A stretch of 30,845 nucleotides of DNA from Thiomargarita sp. (GTDB lineage Bacteria > Pseudomonadota > Gammaproteobacteria > Beggiatoales > Beggiatoaceae). Positions within the stretch are counted from its first letter, which is position 1. Each line of letters starts with the position of its first letter. The notes beneath the pieces are model-generated. The model saw only the letters and a program-made list of their open reading frames with translations, was not told the origin of the DNA and searched no databases. Shown piece after piece: positions 1 to 8,700 of the stretch. A program made the position numbers and the translations under genes. The DNA lies in assembly GCA_020721025.1 (NCBI GenBank), contig DYNO01000013.1, forward strand, positions 1 through 30,845. Reading direction: 5' to 3'.

Positions 1-66
1 GGTCGCGGCTTGATCTAGGCATGGTTGTAACAACTCTACTTTTCTTATAAACTCTTTGAACATGAG

Positions 67-88
67 ATTTGAACTGCATAATTCCTAA
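67..88. repeat. short dispersed repeat, copy 1
   Basis: This 22-base stretch matches positions 27727-27748 at 20 of 22 bases, in the same orientation. Both copies lie just downstream of the stop codon of a minus-strand gene, here fxsA and there kdsD. It may be the end of a small mobile element or a short family of extragenic repeats; two copies are too few to decide. Confidence 0.4.
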
Positions 89-122
89 TGAATAGACGAA
101 ACATCTCTCAATCTTCAAGATT

Positions 123-557
123 TCAATCATCTTCACCACTGCGTCGATATTCCCCATCAATCGTCACCCGTCCACGTGGTCGAGATTGGTTGGAATGCAC
201 CTCAACTCGTTGTGCTAACCAAGCAATCAAATAGTGACGTGCAGCGGGGGTTAAACACAGCAATCCCAAAAAGTCGGTAAAAAAGCCCGGTGTCAATAAC
301 AATGCGCCGCCAATCACAATAACGACCCCTTCCAGCAAGGCTTCCGTCGGCAACTGCCCCTGTTGTAACGCATGATGCACTCGATGTAATGTTGCAATTC
401 CCTGTTGTTGCAGTAAAATAGAGCCCAGAATTGCGGTGAGGATCACTAAAAAAATTGTTGGAAATACGCCGATTAAACCGCCCACGACCATAAACAAATA
501 AATTTCGATGATCGGTACCAGCAGAAATAGGACAAATAGATAATACGATATAGTCAT
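123..557 (-). CDS. fxsA: FxsA family membrane protein
   Basis: This 144-residue protein matches the FxsA family, inner-membrane proteins whose E. coli member relieves exclusion of phage T7 by the F plasmid. Hydrophobic segments lie at about residues 4-24, 28-50 and 76-106. The family's most conserved stretch, LLLTPGFFTDFLGLL, is at about residues 86-100, and the soluble tail ends with the family-like GEYRR before an acidic terminus. Length is close to the usual 130-160 residues. The ATG at 557 is only 29 bases from the divergent cutA start, so any promoter for either gene must overlap coding sequence. Its normal cellular role is not known beyond the phage phenotype. Family assignment is firm. 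Confidence 0.93.
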   Translation of the reverse strand: MTISYYLFVLFLLVPIIEIYLFMVVGGLIGVFPTIFLVILTAILGSILLQQQGIATLHRVHHALQQGQLPTEALLEGVVIVIGGALLLTPGFFTDFLGLLCLTPAARHYLIAWLAQRVEVHSNQSRPRGRVTIDGEYRRSGEDD

Positions 558-586
558 TCAGGCAACTCACTTTAAACAAAATAATC

Positions 587-931
587 ATGATGATAGAAAA
601 TTCTCAATGTCTTGTTTTTTCCACCTGTCCCACGCAAGAATGCGCCCAACAAATTGCACAAATCTTGGTCGAACAACATCTTGCCGCGGGAGTCAACCTC
701 GTGCCACACATACAATCGGTATATCGTTGGCAGGGTGAGATTAAAAATCATGAGGAAGTTTGGTTGATTATCAAGACGCGAACTGAACATTTTACCCAAA
801 TTCAAGCAATATTCCAGACATTGCATCCTTATCAAGTGCCAGAACTTATTTTATTGCCGATAACTCACGGTTTAGCCAGTTATTTGGTATGGATCGATGC
901 GTCTTGTCAACCCACTTCTGTCGAAACATGA
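587..931 (+). CDS. cutA: divalent cation tolerance protein CutA
   Basis: This 114-residue protein is a full-length CutA1, a small cytoplasmic protein that forms very stable ferredoxin-like trimers and is linked genetically to copper tolerance in E. coli. Diagnostic features are the early FSTCPTQECAQQIA segment, the central SVYRWQGEI, the KTRTEHF segment, and HPYQVPELILLPI near residues 83-95, which corresponds to the family motif HPYEVPEII. Two consecutive ATG codons (587 and 590) are possible starts and no clear ribosome binding site separates them. Its stop overlaps the start of the next gene (ATGA at 928-931), so the two are probably translationally coupled. The functional link between CutA and the E1-like enzyme is unknown. 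Confidence 0.95.
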   Translation: MMIENSQCLVFSTCPTQECAQQIAQILVEQHLAAGVNLVPHIQSVYRWQGEIKNHEEVWLIIKTRTEHFTQIQAIFQTLHPYQVPELILLPITHGLASYLVWIDASCQPTSVET

Positions 932-1677
932 TGAACGATACTCAACTTTTACGTTACAGTCGCCACATTTTATTGCCTGAAATCGGGGTGGCAGGACAAC
1001 AGCAACTATTAGATTCTCAAGTATTAATTATCGGATTGGGAGGTTTGGGTTCGCCCGTTGCGATGTATTTAGCCAGCAGTGGGGTGGGACATTTACGGAT
1101 TTGTGATGATGATAATGTCGATATTTCCAATTTACAACGCCAAATTCTGCACAACAGTCAGCAGTTGGGACAATCCAAAGTAAATTCAGCGCGTCAGCAT
1201 CTTTTGGGATTGAATCCAGAAGTGCAAATCACTTGTTTTGAACAGCGATTGACGGGGGAAAGGTTACGGGCTGAAGTGGCAAAAGCCGATGTCGTGGTGG
1301 ATTGTACTGATAATTTGGCGGGGCGGCTTGAAATCAATGCAGCGGCAGTGGCAACTCGTACTCCCTTAGTGATGGGGGCGGCAATTCGGATGGAAGGGCA
1401 AATTTCTGTTTTTAGCAACCGTTCATCCACAACACCTTGTTATCATTGTCTTTATGGACAGGCGCGAGATATTCAAGAAACCTGTACCCAATCCGGTGTT
1501 TTGTCCCCCTTGGTTGGCGTGATTGGCAGTATGCAGGCATTGGAAACGCTGAAGTTGTTGTTGAATGTGGGTGAGAATCTGGTAGGTAAACTTTTGATAT
1601 TTGACGCATTCAGGATGGAGTGGCAAACCATTCGGTTAAAAAAGCATCCAAAATGTGCGGTGTGTGCCTCGCAATAA
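928..1677 (+). CDS. moeB: HesA/MoeB/ThiF family adenylyltransferase
   Basis: This E1-like enzyme of about 249 residues would activate the C-terminal Gly-Gly of a small sulfur carrier (MoaD or ThiS) by adenylylation. The nucleotide-binding GLGGLGS motif is at about residues 36-42, the conserved DDDNVDISNLQRQ follows at about 59-71, and a Cys lies in the conserved ETCTQSGVL region. Two zinc-binding CxxC pairs are visible (CYHC and CAVC). There is no C-terminal rhodanese domain. I chose the ATG at 928, which overlaps the cutA stop; the next codon, ATG 931, is equally possible. Sequence alone does not separate MoeB from ThiF. The thiG gene at the other end of the window shows a thiazole pathway exists, so a ThiF or dual role is plausible. 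Confidence 0.9.
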   Translation: MMNDTQLLRYSRHILLPEIGVAGQQQLLDSQVLIIGLGGLGSPVAMYLASSGVGHLRICDDDNVDISNLQRQILHNSQQLGQSKVNSARQHLLGLNPEVQITCFEQRLTGERLRAEVAKADVVVDCTDNLAGRLEINAAAVATRTPLVMGAAIRMEGQISVFSNRSSTTPCYHCLYGQARDIQETCTQSGVLSPLVGVIGSMQALETLKLLLNVGENLVGKLLIFDAFRMEWQTIRLKKHPKCAVCASQ

Positions 1678-1838
1678 TTCAGAAAGTAGTACGTTTCAGA
1701 TGATGCTAACTGACTTAAATATCAAGAAAAAATTGACGATAACGATAGCTGCGACCACTCAGACTGGCAATGTAGTACAATAAATCTGCACGCATTTTCA
1801 AGACAACTGTCGAGTTTAACAAATACGCTATTGAAATC

Positions 1839-2180
1839 ATGACGATCACGCTGCAAACTCTCATATTGCTCACTTTCTCCAATATATTCATGACGTTTGC
1901 GTGGTATGCTCATTTACGCCATCTGAACGATAAAGCGTGGTATATTGCAGCGATTTTAAGTTGGGGCATTGCCCTGTTTGAATATTTGTTGCAAGTGCCA
2001 GCCAATCGGATTGGTTACACCCTGTTTTCCCTGCCTCAGTTAAAAATTTTACAAGAAGTCATTACCTTAGCGGTCTTTGTTCCGTTTGCATGGCTTTATA
2101 TGGGGCAGCCGCTCAAATTAGATTACTTGTGGGCAGCCCTCTGTTTACTGGGCGCAGTTTATTTCATCTTTCGTTCATAA
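1839..2180 (+). CDS. DMT family protein (DUF486)
   Basis: This is a small hydrophobic protein of 113 residues with four predicted membrane segments at about residues 5-25, 33-50, 68-88 and 94-112. The pattern TFAWYAHLR, followed by FEYLLQVPANRIGY and QLKILQEVITL, is characteristic of DUF486, annotated as a DMT (drug/metabolite transporter) related family. The length is normal for the family, whose members are single four-helix units that presumably dimerise. No substrate is known. The start has no obvious Shine-Dalgarno sequence but gives the usual N-terminus. It follows moeB by 161 bp, and nothing in the context suggests a role. Confidence 0.88.
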   Translation: MTITLQTLILLTFSNIFMTFAWYAHLRHLNDKAWYIAAILSWGIALFEYLLQVPANRIGYTLFSLPQLKILQEVITLAVFVPFAWLYMGQPLKLDYLWAALCLLGAVYFIFRS

Positions 2181-2258
2181 TCAATAACTTTAATCCAATC
2201 TCCCAATTTTTGAATCACAGGATAAAATTGATTCGCAAGGATACTCAGGTCTCATTCT

Positions 2259-2717
2259 ATGATTTCAGATAATTCAACGTTCAGCAAACCGATGGCAAAC
2301 GAGATGATTCCCGACGAATTGCACGAAGATGTCACCGATATTTTGGCAAAACTCCCCTTAAATCATCAGATGCTCAAAAACATGCGTCAGGAAATGCGCG
2401 GGCGCGGCATCAACTGGTTACTGGATTTATATTTACGGGAGTTGCCGAATTACATGAGAGAAATCAAAGCTGCACTGGATGCCGACAGTGGAGAAGAATT
2501 GTATCTCGCGGCACATAAATTTAAGGGAGGAAGTTCAAACTTGGGGGCGGATCAGATTGTGAGTTTGTGCAGACTGTTTGAAATTTTAGCGAAACAAGCC
2601 AATATGAACGCTGCCAAACAGTTACTACCCACACTTGAAGCGATGATGCAACGGTTAAAAGTGGAAATTATCAATGAACGACAAAATGGCAATGATGGTG
2701 GGCCCAGTAGGACTTGA
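2259..2717 (+). CDS. free-standing Hpt domain phosphotransfer protein
   Basis: This 152-residue protein consists of a histidine phosphotransfer (Hpt) domain preceded by about 35 unstructured residues. The phospho-accepting histidine is H86 in the motif YLAAHKFKGGSSNLG. Residues 41-125 align closely with the C-terminal Hpt of the membrane kinase at 5697-9374: shared blocks are RGRGI-W-L-DLY, ELPNY and YLAAHKFKGG. It has no kinase or receiver domain, so it must take phosphate from a hybrid kinase, plausibly the adjacent REC-DUF3369 kinase, which has no Hpt with a visible histidine. The last six codons and stop run antisense into the tRNA gene at 2696-2772. A second in-frame ATG at 2292 is an alternative start. 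Family assignment is firm; the partner is inferred. Confidence 0.9.
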   Translation: MISDNSTFSKPMANEMIPDELHEDVTDILAKLPLNHQMLKNMRQEMRGRGINWLLDLYLRELPNYMREIKAALDADSGEELYLAAHKFKGGSSNLGADQIVSLCRLFEILAKQANMNAAKQLLPTLEAMMQRLKVEIINERQNGNDGGPSRT

Positions 2718-2772
2718 ACCTACGACCCGCCGATTATGAGTCGGATGCTCTAACCAACTGAGCTATGGGCCC
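2696..2772 (-). tRNA. tRNA with CAU anticodon, probably tRNA-Ile2 (otherwise Met)
   Basis: Reading the minus strand, a complete cloverleaf is visible. A perfect 7-bp acceptor stem (GGGCCCA with TGGGCCC) is followed by the D-arm AGCTCAGTTGGTTAGAGC, an anticodon stem CCGAC/TCGG-like with loop CTCATAA, the T-arm loop GTTCAAGTC, discriminator A and an encoded CCA at 2696-2698. The anticodon is CAT. Elongator Met and the isoleucine tRNA whose C34 is converted to lysidine by TilS share this anticodon. The G-C rich acceptor and overall body look more like Ile2 than like the usual GGCTACG-type elongator Met, but this is judged from memory. The 3' end overlaps the coding end of the Hpt gene on the other strand. 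Confidence 0.93.
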
Positions 2773-3182
2773 GTACTTGAATGGAACGGCATAGTTTCCC
2801 ATTCTACCAGAAAATGCTGACAAAGGCAAACACCGTTACATTTCTGCTGAACCCGGTTGAACATCACTGCTGTTCCGTTGCAATATTGAACTAAATGTAA
2901 AATGTAGTTGTTTCGGTAACAGGAACTCACTCGTTTCACTTGGTCATAATGAGATTTAACCAACTATTTTTAGGCTAAAATAAACAAATTTTAATTTCTT
3001 TAAAGCTCTCTGTCATAAAATCACCATGGCGCGCCTATTTTACCGGAAATATTGATAACTTGAACAGTTTTTAAAATGTCATTTCAATCGTTTGGCGAAC
3101 CCTATAGTTATTTATAACTTAATAATTTTAGAGATGATTAATAAAAAAACTGTTCGCAGTATTGCTCATGAGAAGATGATTT
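2773..3182. other. 410-bp intergenic region
   Basis: Apart from the tRNA promoter at its left end, I see no gene here. It is AT-rich, with an isolated GGCGCGCC palindrome at about 3030. A TATAGT hexamer lies near 3103 without a convincing -35 partner. It must contain the promoter of the hybrid kinase that starts at 3183; AGAAG about 10 bases before that ATG is a plausible ribosome binding site. Confidence 0.4.
2801..2829 (-). promoter_or_regulatory. probable sigma-70 promoter of the tRNA gene
   Basis: On the minus strand a -35-like TTGCCT (2824-2829) and a -10-like TAGAAT (2801-2806) are separated by exactly 17 bp. The -10 lies 28 bases before the mature tRNA 5' end, leaving a short 5' leader for RNase P. 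Matches to consensus are 4 of 6 and 5 of 6. Confidence 0.5.
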
Positions 3183-5657
3183 ATGAAGCTCGTCAGAAAA
3201 ACATCAAATAGCAGTACCAGTGCATTAAAAACCATCGACACGCCAAAATCGCCCCAGTTACCTCCGTGGAAAATATTAATTGTTGATGATGAAGCAGATA
3301 TTCACACAATGACCCGGTTGGGGCTGAAACACTTTGAATTCGGTAACCGACCGCTCAAAATGTTACATGCGATGTCAGGCGCGGAGGCGCGTGAAATTCT
3401 CCTTGCAGAACCAGATGTTGCCGTTGCATTGATTGATGTCGTGATGGAAACTGACGATGCGGGCTTACAGTTAATCAATTTTATTCGTAATGAACTCAGA
3501 TATTTACTGATTCGCCTCGTGGTACGCACCGGACAGCCCGGTATGGCTCCAGAAAGGGAAGTGATTGAACGCTATGACATTGATGATTATAAATGTAAAA
3601 CCGAATTGCTGACCGATAAGTTATATCTAATGATGCGTATGGCTTTAAAATCTTATCGGGAATTAGCCACATTGGATGTAAATAGCAAGGCATTACGCAA
3701 GATTTTGGAAAATGTTCCCAGATTTCATCATGCCCAATCCCTAAGACAACTATTTCATTATGTCCTGTCGCAACTGATTAATTTATGTCATTTAGGTGAA
3801 AATCGTTTAATCTGCGGTATTAACAGTGGTTTAATCATCACCATTGATCCACAACACCAGCAAATTATCGTGCAATCGGCTATCGGGCGTTTTACTTCGG
3901 ACGAATCAGTGGAAGAAGTTGAAAATATTCGGAATATTTGTGCCGACCGGTTATCAGGCAAATCGCCCCCTCCTGCTCTTCCCCCCAATGCACTGCTGAT
4001 TCCCATAGAAATCAATGAACAAGTGGTTGGATTTGTCTATCTCGAAAATGCCCTACGTTTGAATCAAGCCGATCTCGACCTCATTCACATCATGGTGCAA
4101 CAATGCAGTAGCGCACTAGAAAATTTAAGATTATACATTGATTTAAAAGCGGCTAACCAAAAAGCCCTCAGAATGCTCGAACTGGCAGAGCAGGCGCGGG
4201 AAGCAGAAATTGCCCGCCGCGAAGCGGAAACCGCCAATCAAGCCAAAAGTCAGTTTCTTGCCAACATGAGCCATGAATTACGCACGCCATTAAACGGGAT
4301 TTTAGGCTATGCTCAGATTTTATTGCGGGATAAAACCCTCAGTCCGGAGCAACTGGATGGCTTGAAAGTGATCAATCGCAGTGGCGAATATTTGCTGACG
4401 CTGATCAACGATGTGCTTGATTTAGCGAAGATTGAAGCCAGTCGCATTGAATTTTATCCCACCAATTTTCACCTCGGCGAATTTTTGGAAAGTATTGTGC
4501 AATTATTCCGGATGCGCGCCCAGCAAAAAAACATCGTGTTCAGTTATGAACCTCTGTCGGTATTGCCTCAAGGAGTTTATGCCGATGAAAAGCGATTGCG
4601 ACAAATATTGATTAATTTATTGGGTAATGCGATAAAATTTACGCAAAAAGGACGAGTTACGCTCAAGGTGGGTTACGATAAGGAGAATAAAGTGCGTTTT
4701 CAAGTCGAAGACACCGGCGTGGGCATTTTACCGGAACAAATCGATCAGATTTTTGAACCATTTCAACAAGTAGGGCAGCAGGAATATCGCGCCGAAGGCA
4801 CCGGATTGGGCTTGTCGATAACCAAGAAACTGGTGGAAATGATGGGCGGTGAATTGCATGTTCGTAGCGAATTGGGCAAGGGCAGCACTTTTTGGCTCGT
4901 TTTGAGCCTGCAAGAAACCAAGAGTTGTGTCAAATCTCATCACGACAATTCTCCGATTATCGCGGGATATACTTGCGCGCGAGAGGGTGTGGAAATTTCG
5001 CAGGGCTTAAAAATTTTGGTGGTGGATAATCAACCAAAAGAACGTTCTATTATCACCAAGTTACTTGAACCGCTGGGATTTATTTTATACGAAGCGAGTC
5101 ATGGGGCAGAAGGTTTATGTCAAGCGATTGAAATTCAACCCGATTTAATTTTTACTGATTTAGTGATGCCGATTTTGGATGGGTTTGAATTGACTCGCCA
5201 ATTGCGAAAAATTCCAAAATTTCAATCTGTTCCGATGATTGCCGTCAGTGCCAGTGTATTTGACTCTCATCAACAAGAAAGTTTTGCCGCGGGTTGCAAC
5301 GCCTTCCTCCCCAAACCCATTCGCATCAATACCTTGTTCGAGTTGATGCAACAACATCTGGTCAATTTCAATTGGGTCAGCGCACCGTCAGAAATAACGA
5401 GTTCTTTCAACGTAGTAGATTCTCAGTTTAATGAGACCGTGACTTTATCCTCAGAGCAAGCGAGAAAATTCTACGACTTGGGTATGATGGGCGATGTCGC
5501 TGGAATATTGATTGAAATTAAACAGTTGCATGATTTTCCTGAATTAAAAACGCTGACCAGACATCTTGAACATCTGGCGGATAGTTTTAAATTAGATCAA
5601 ATTTGCGAACTGATGCGTCCTTACGCCCACAATATTGACTCCCAAGAAGAGCCTTAA
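3183..5657 (+). CDS. soluble hybrid histidine kinase (REC-DUF3369-HisKA-HATPase-REC)
   Basis: This 824-residue protein has no membrane segment. Domains in order: receiver 1 (about 28-160; acidic pair D35/D36, phospho-acceptor D85), a DUF3369 region (about 165-320) of the type found after N-terminal receivers, a charged coiled coil (322-356), HisKA with H364 in MSHELRTPLNG, HATPase_c with N box around N482, DTGVG at 510-514 and GTGLGLS at 539-545, then receiver 2 (about 608-728; D659, K711). In receiver 2 the usual acidic pair reads D615-N616, a partial loss. The C-terminal 90 residues look helical, with no Hpt histidine motif. Phosphate should therefore pass to a separate Hpt, and one is encoded just upstream. 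Input through the N-terminal receiver and DUF3369 suggests a kinase acting as an intermediate node. The signal is unknown. Confidence 0.93.
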   Translation: MKLVRKTSNSSTSALKTIDTPKSPQLPPWKILIVDDEADIHTMTRLGLKHFEFGNRPLKMLHAMSGAEAREILLAEPDVAVALIDVVMETDDAGLQLINFIRNELRYLLIRLVVRTGQPGMAPEREVIERYDIDDYKCKTELLTDKLYLMMRMALKSYRELATLDVNSKALRKILENVPRFHHAQSLRQLFHYVLSQLINLCHLGENRLICGINSGLIITIDPQHQQIIVQSAIGRFTSDESVEEVENIRNICADRLSGKSPPPALPPNALLIPIEINEQVVGFVYLENALRLNQADLDLIHIMVQQCSSALENLRLYIDLKAANQKALRMLELAEQAREAEIARREAETANQAKSQFLANMSHELRTPLNGILGYAQILLRDKTLSPEQLDGLKVINRSGEYLLTLINDVLDLAKIEASRIEFYPTNFHLGEFLESIVQLFRMRAQQKNIVFSYEPLSVLPQGVYADEKRLRQILINLLGNAIKFTQKGRVTLKVGYDKENKVRFQVEDTGVGILPEQIDQIFEPFQQVGQQEYRAEGTGLGLSITKKLVEMMGGELHVRSELGKGSTFWLVLSLQETKSCVKSHHDNSPIIAGYTCAREGVEISQGLKILVVDNQPKERSIITKLLEPLGFILYEASHGAEGLCQAIEIQPDLIFTDLVMPILDGFELTRQLRKIPKFQSVPMIAVSASVFDSHQQESFAAGCNAFLPKPIRINTLFELMQQHLVNFNWVSAPSEITSSFNVVDSQFNETVTLSSEQARKFYDLGMMGDVAGILIEIKQLHDFPELKTLTRHLEHLADSFKLDQICELMRPYAHNIDSQEEP

Positions 5658-5684
5658 ATTCTGACATCACAATCCACAAATTTT

Positions 5685-5700
5685 TTAGAATTTTTTCTAA
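5685..5700. other. AT-only palindrome between convergent kinase genes
   Basis: TTAGAA and TTCTAA flank a TTTT loop, giving a perfect 6-bp stem in the 39 bp between two convergent genes; it overlaps the stop codon of the minus-strand kinase. It sits where a bidirectional terminator would be useful, but with no G-C pair beyond one per arm it would be weak. Confidence 0.25.
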
Positions 5701-8700
5701 CTTCTCTCTCTTTCCAGTTGTAACGCAAGCACCGCCTGTTCAACCTCCGCCGGCAACACATCCTCCACCAACCGTGTTGCTTCAACCAACGCACCCTGTT
5801 TGCCAAGTTGTTCTAATTGTTCACATAATTTCGCTAAATTGGTCACTCCCAAATTGGTGCAACCGCCCTTAAATTTATGCGCTGCCAAATACACCTGTTC
5901 GCCACTGTTTGCTTGGAGTGCACTTTGTAACCCACTGACATAATTAGGCAACTCTTTGATATATAAATCAATTAACCAACGAATGCCCCGTCCCTTCATC
6001 TGGATGCGTAAACTGGCTAATACATGGGGTGATAATACATCGTGTTTTTGCGGCTTAATTTCAGTTTCGGCAGATAGCGCGGGAGATTCGAGTCCAATCA
6101 CGGGCGCGGGAAGAGGTTGCATTGGTGAGGAACTATCCGATAAATAATGCGACAGCACATCTTTTAAATCTTTCATTCTCATTGGTTTAGCGAGATAATC
6201 GTCCATTCCGGAGGTGATACACAACTCCCTATTATCTTGCATGGCATCTGCGGTCAAAGCCACAATTGGAACATGATAAGTTGAACCCTGTTCTAATGTG
6301 CGAATCGCCCGCGTCGCCCCAAATCCATCCAATTCAGGCATGTGGCAATCCATGAAAATTAAATCAAAACGTTGTTGTTTTATCCGTTCCAACGCCTGTT
6401 TACCATTGTTTACCACAGTCGTTTGACATCCTAACTGCCGCAGCATTTCACAGATAACTTCTTGATTAATAATATTATCTTCCGCAAGTAAGATGTGTTT
6501 GGTTTGCCATTGCAACAGCGGCGCAGTATCTTTATCCATTCTTCTGGGAGAATGTTTGATTTCTGTAATTTCACCCAACAAAATTAGCATACATTCCAAC
6601 AATTTAGAAGGTACGATGGGTTTATTTATCCAACAATTTCCGATTTCGACCGGATTCAGAGTATTTCCCCAATGATTGATAATCGCGATTTTCAACCCTT
6701 GTTGTGCGAATTCTTCATGCAATTGCGTTGGAGCGCGCGCCTGATTTTCTAATAATTGCGCTTCGATCAAGATAATTTCCTGTTTTACAACGGATTGCTC
6801 TAGCTTTTGCCGCATTTCTATCAAGGATGTTGCTGTCGTGACTTGAACTCCCCAAATTTGTAATTGCTCTTGGAGAATTGTTAATAAACTGGTACGCTGA
6901 CACGCCACAATAACTTGTTTCCCATGCAATTTTTCCATCTGTGCTGGGGTATATGGCAGATTAAGCGGGGTGGTTGATTTTTTCAGCGGCAAATGTAACC
7001 AAAAGCGACTGCCCTTGCCCTCTTCGCTGCACACGCCAATTTCCCCACCCATCATCTTGATCAGACGTTGCACAATCACCAATCCCAGCCCCGTGCCACC
7101 AAATCGCCGAGTTGTCGAACTGTCCGCTTGTGAAAAGGGTTGAAATAGTTGCACCCGGTGTGCGTCGTTGATGCCAATTCCGGTGTCGATAATTTCAATA
7201 TAAAGCAATACAGTATTTTTTGGATAGACTTGAATTTCCTCGCCATACGAGACACTGAGGGAAACATGTCCGGTTTCAGTAAATTTAATGGCATTGTTCA
7301 ATAAATTGCTCAAAATCTGCCGTAAACGATTAGAATCGCCGCGCAACATCGTTGAAAATTCAAGCGGAAAGCGAAATAATAATTCCAAGTTTTTGGTGTA
7401 AGCGGTGTGCGAGAATAAACTGAGGGTGTCTTCGAGTAAAGTTTGTAAATCAAGCTCGATGTCTTCTAAAACCAGTTTTCCTGCTTCTATCTTAGAAAAA
7501 TCCAAAATATCATTGATCAAGGTCAGCAGCACATCGCCAGATTTATAAATAATATCAATATGATGTTGTTGCTCGGCAGTCAATGCAGTTTCTTTTAACA
7601 ACTCGGTGGTGCCCAAAACGCCGATCATCGGTGTGCGGATTTCATGGCTCATGGTGGCAAGAAATTCACTTTTGGCTCGATTTGCGGCTTCTGCCAGTTC
7701 TTTTGCCTCGCGCAATTGGGCTTCAATCTGTTTGCGGTTGGTGATGTTGTGCACAAAGCTGAATAGCAGAATTTCGTGCGATCCTTCGCAATTCAGTAGC
7801 GTGCTGCATACTTCCACGGGGACACTTTTGCCTTCTTTATGCCGTAACTCGCTTTCAACTTGACGATGCCATAAATGAGATTCACTCTGTTGATGGTCTG
7901 CGACGAGCATTTCTTGCAATGAACTGTAAATTTGTTTTGCAAAATCACTGACTTCAATTTGTGAAATATGCGTTCCAGTCAATTCTTCCCGCGTATAGCC
8001 TAACATGTCGCAAAGTGCGGGGTTGACCTCTTGCAGGATGCCTTCCTTGCTGACAATAAAAAATCCGTCCATTGAGCCTTGTAAAATCAATTCGTTACGC
8101 CGTTTCTGTCGTAATAATTCTTCTTCTGCTTGACGACGCACCGTGATGTCGGTTGCCAGTACCAATGCCCCAATCAGCCGATGTGATGCGTCCCACAGGG
8201 GGGAATAAATGGTTTCAAATACGAGTGGGGAATGACTGAAACCAACCACGCTGCTGAAGGTTTTTCCCGACAATACCCATTTGATGTTCATCGTAAACTC
8301 TGGAAAATCTTGATAATAACCGAATAGGGAGTGTCCGACTAATTCATCTTGCTTTAATCCGAGCAAAGTTAAACCTTGTCCGCGCGAGAATGTACAGATG
8401 CCATGACAGTTGACCGCCCACAAAATCACGGGTAAGCTGTTGGTAATCGTCTGTAATCGAGTTTCACTGGTACGCAATGCGGTTTGTGCTTGATCTTGTA
8501 ACGAGGCGGCACGGGCGGCTAAACTCGTCATGAAGAGACCGAGAATGAAAAATCCCATGAAGATGATCACTGACTGTCCCCAAACGTATTGCGCGTGGGT
8601 GGTGAAAACCCTTGATTCTGGCAGACTGATAACTTCCCAATTGGTATTTTCAATTGCTTGACGATATTGAATATTTTTGGTTTCTTCTGGTGAGAGAAAG

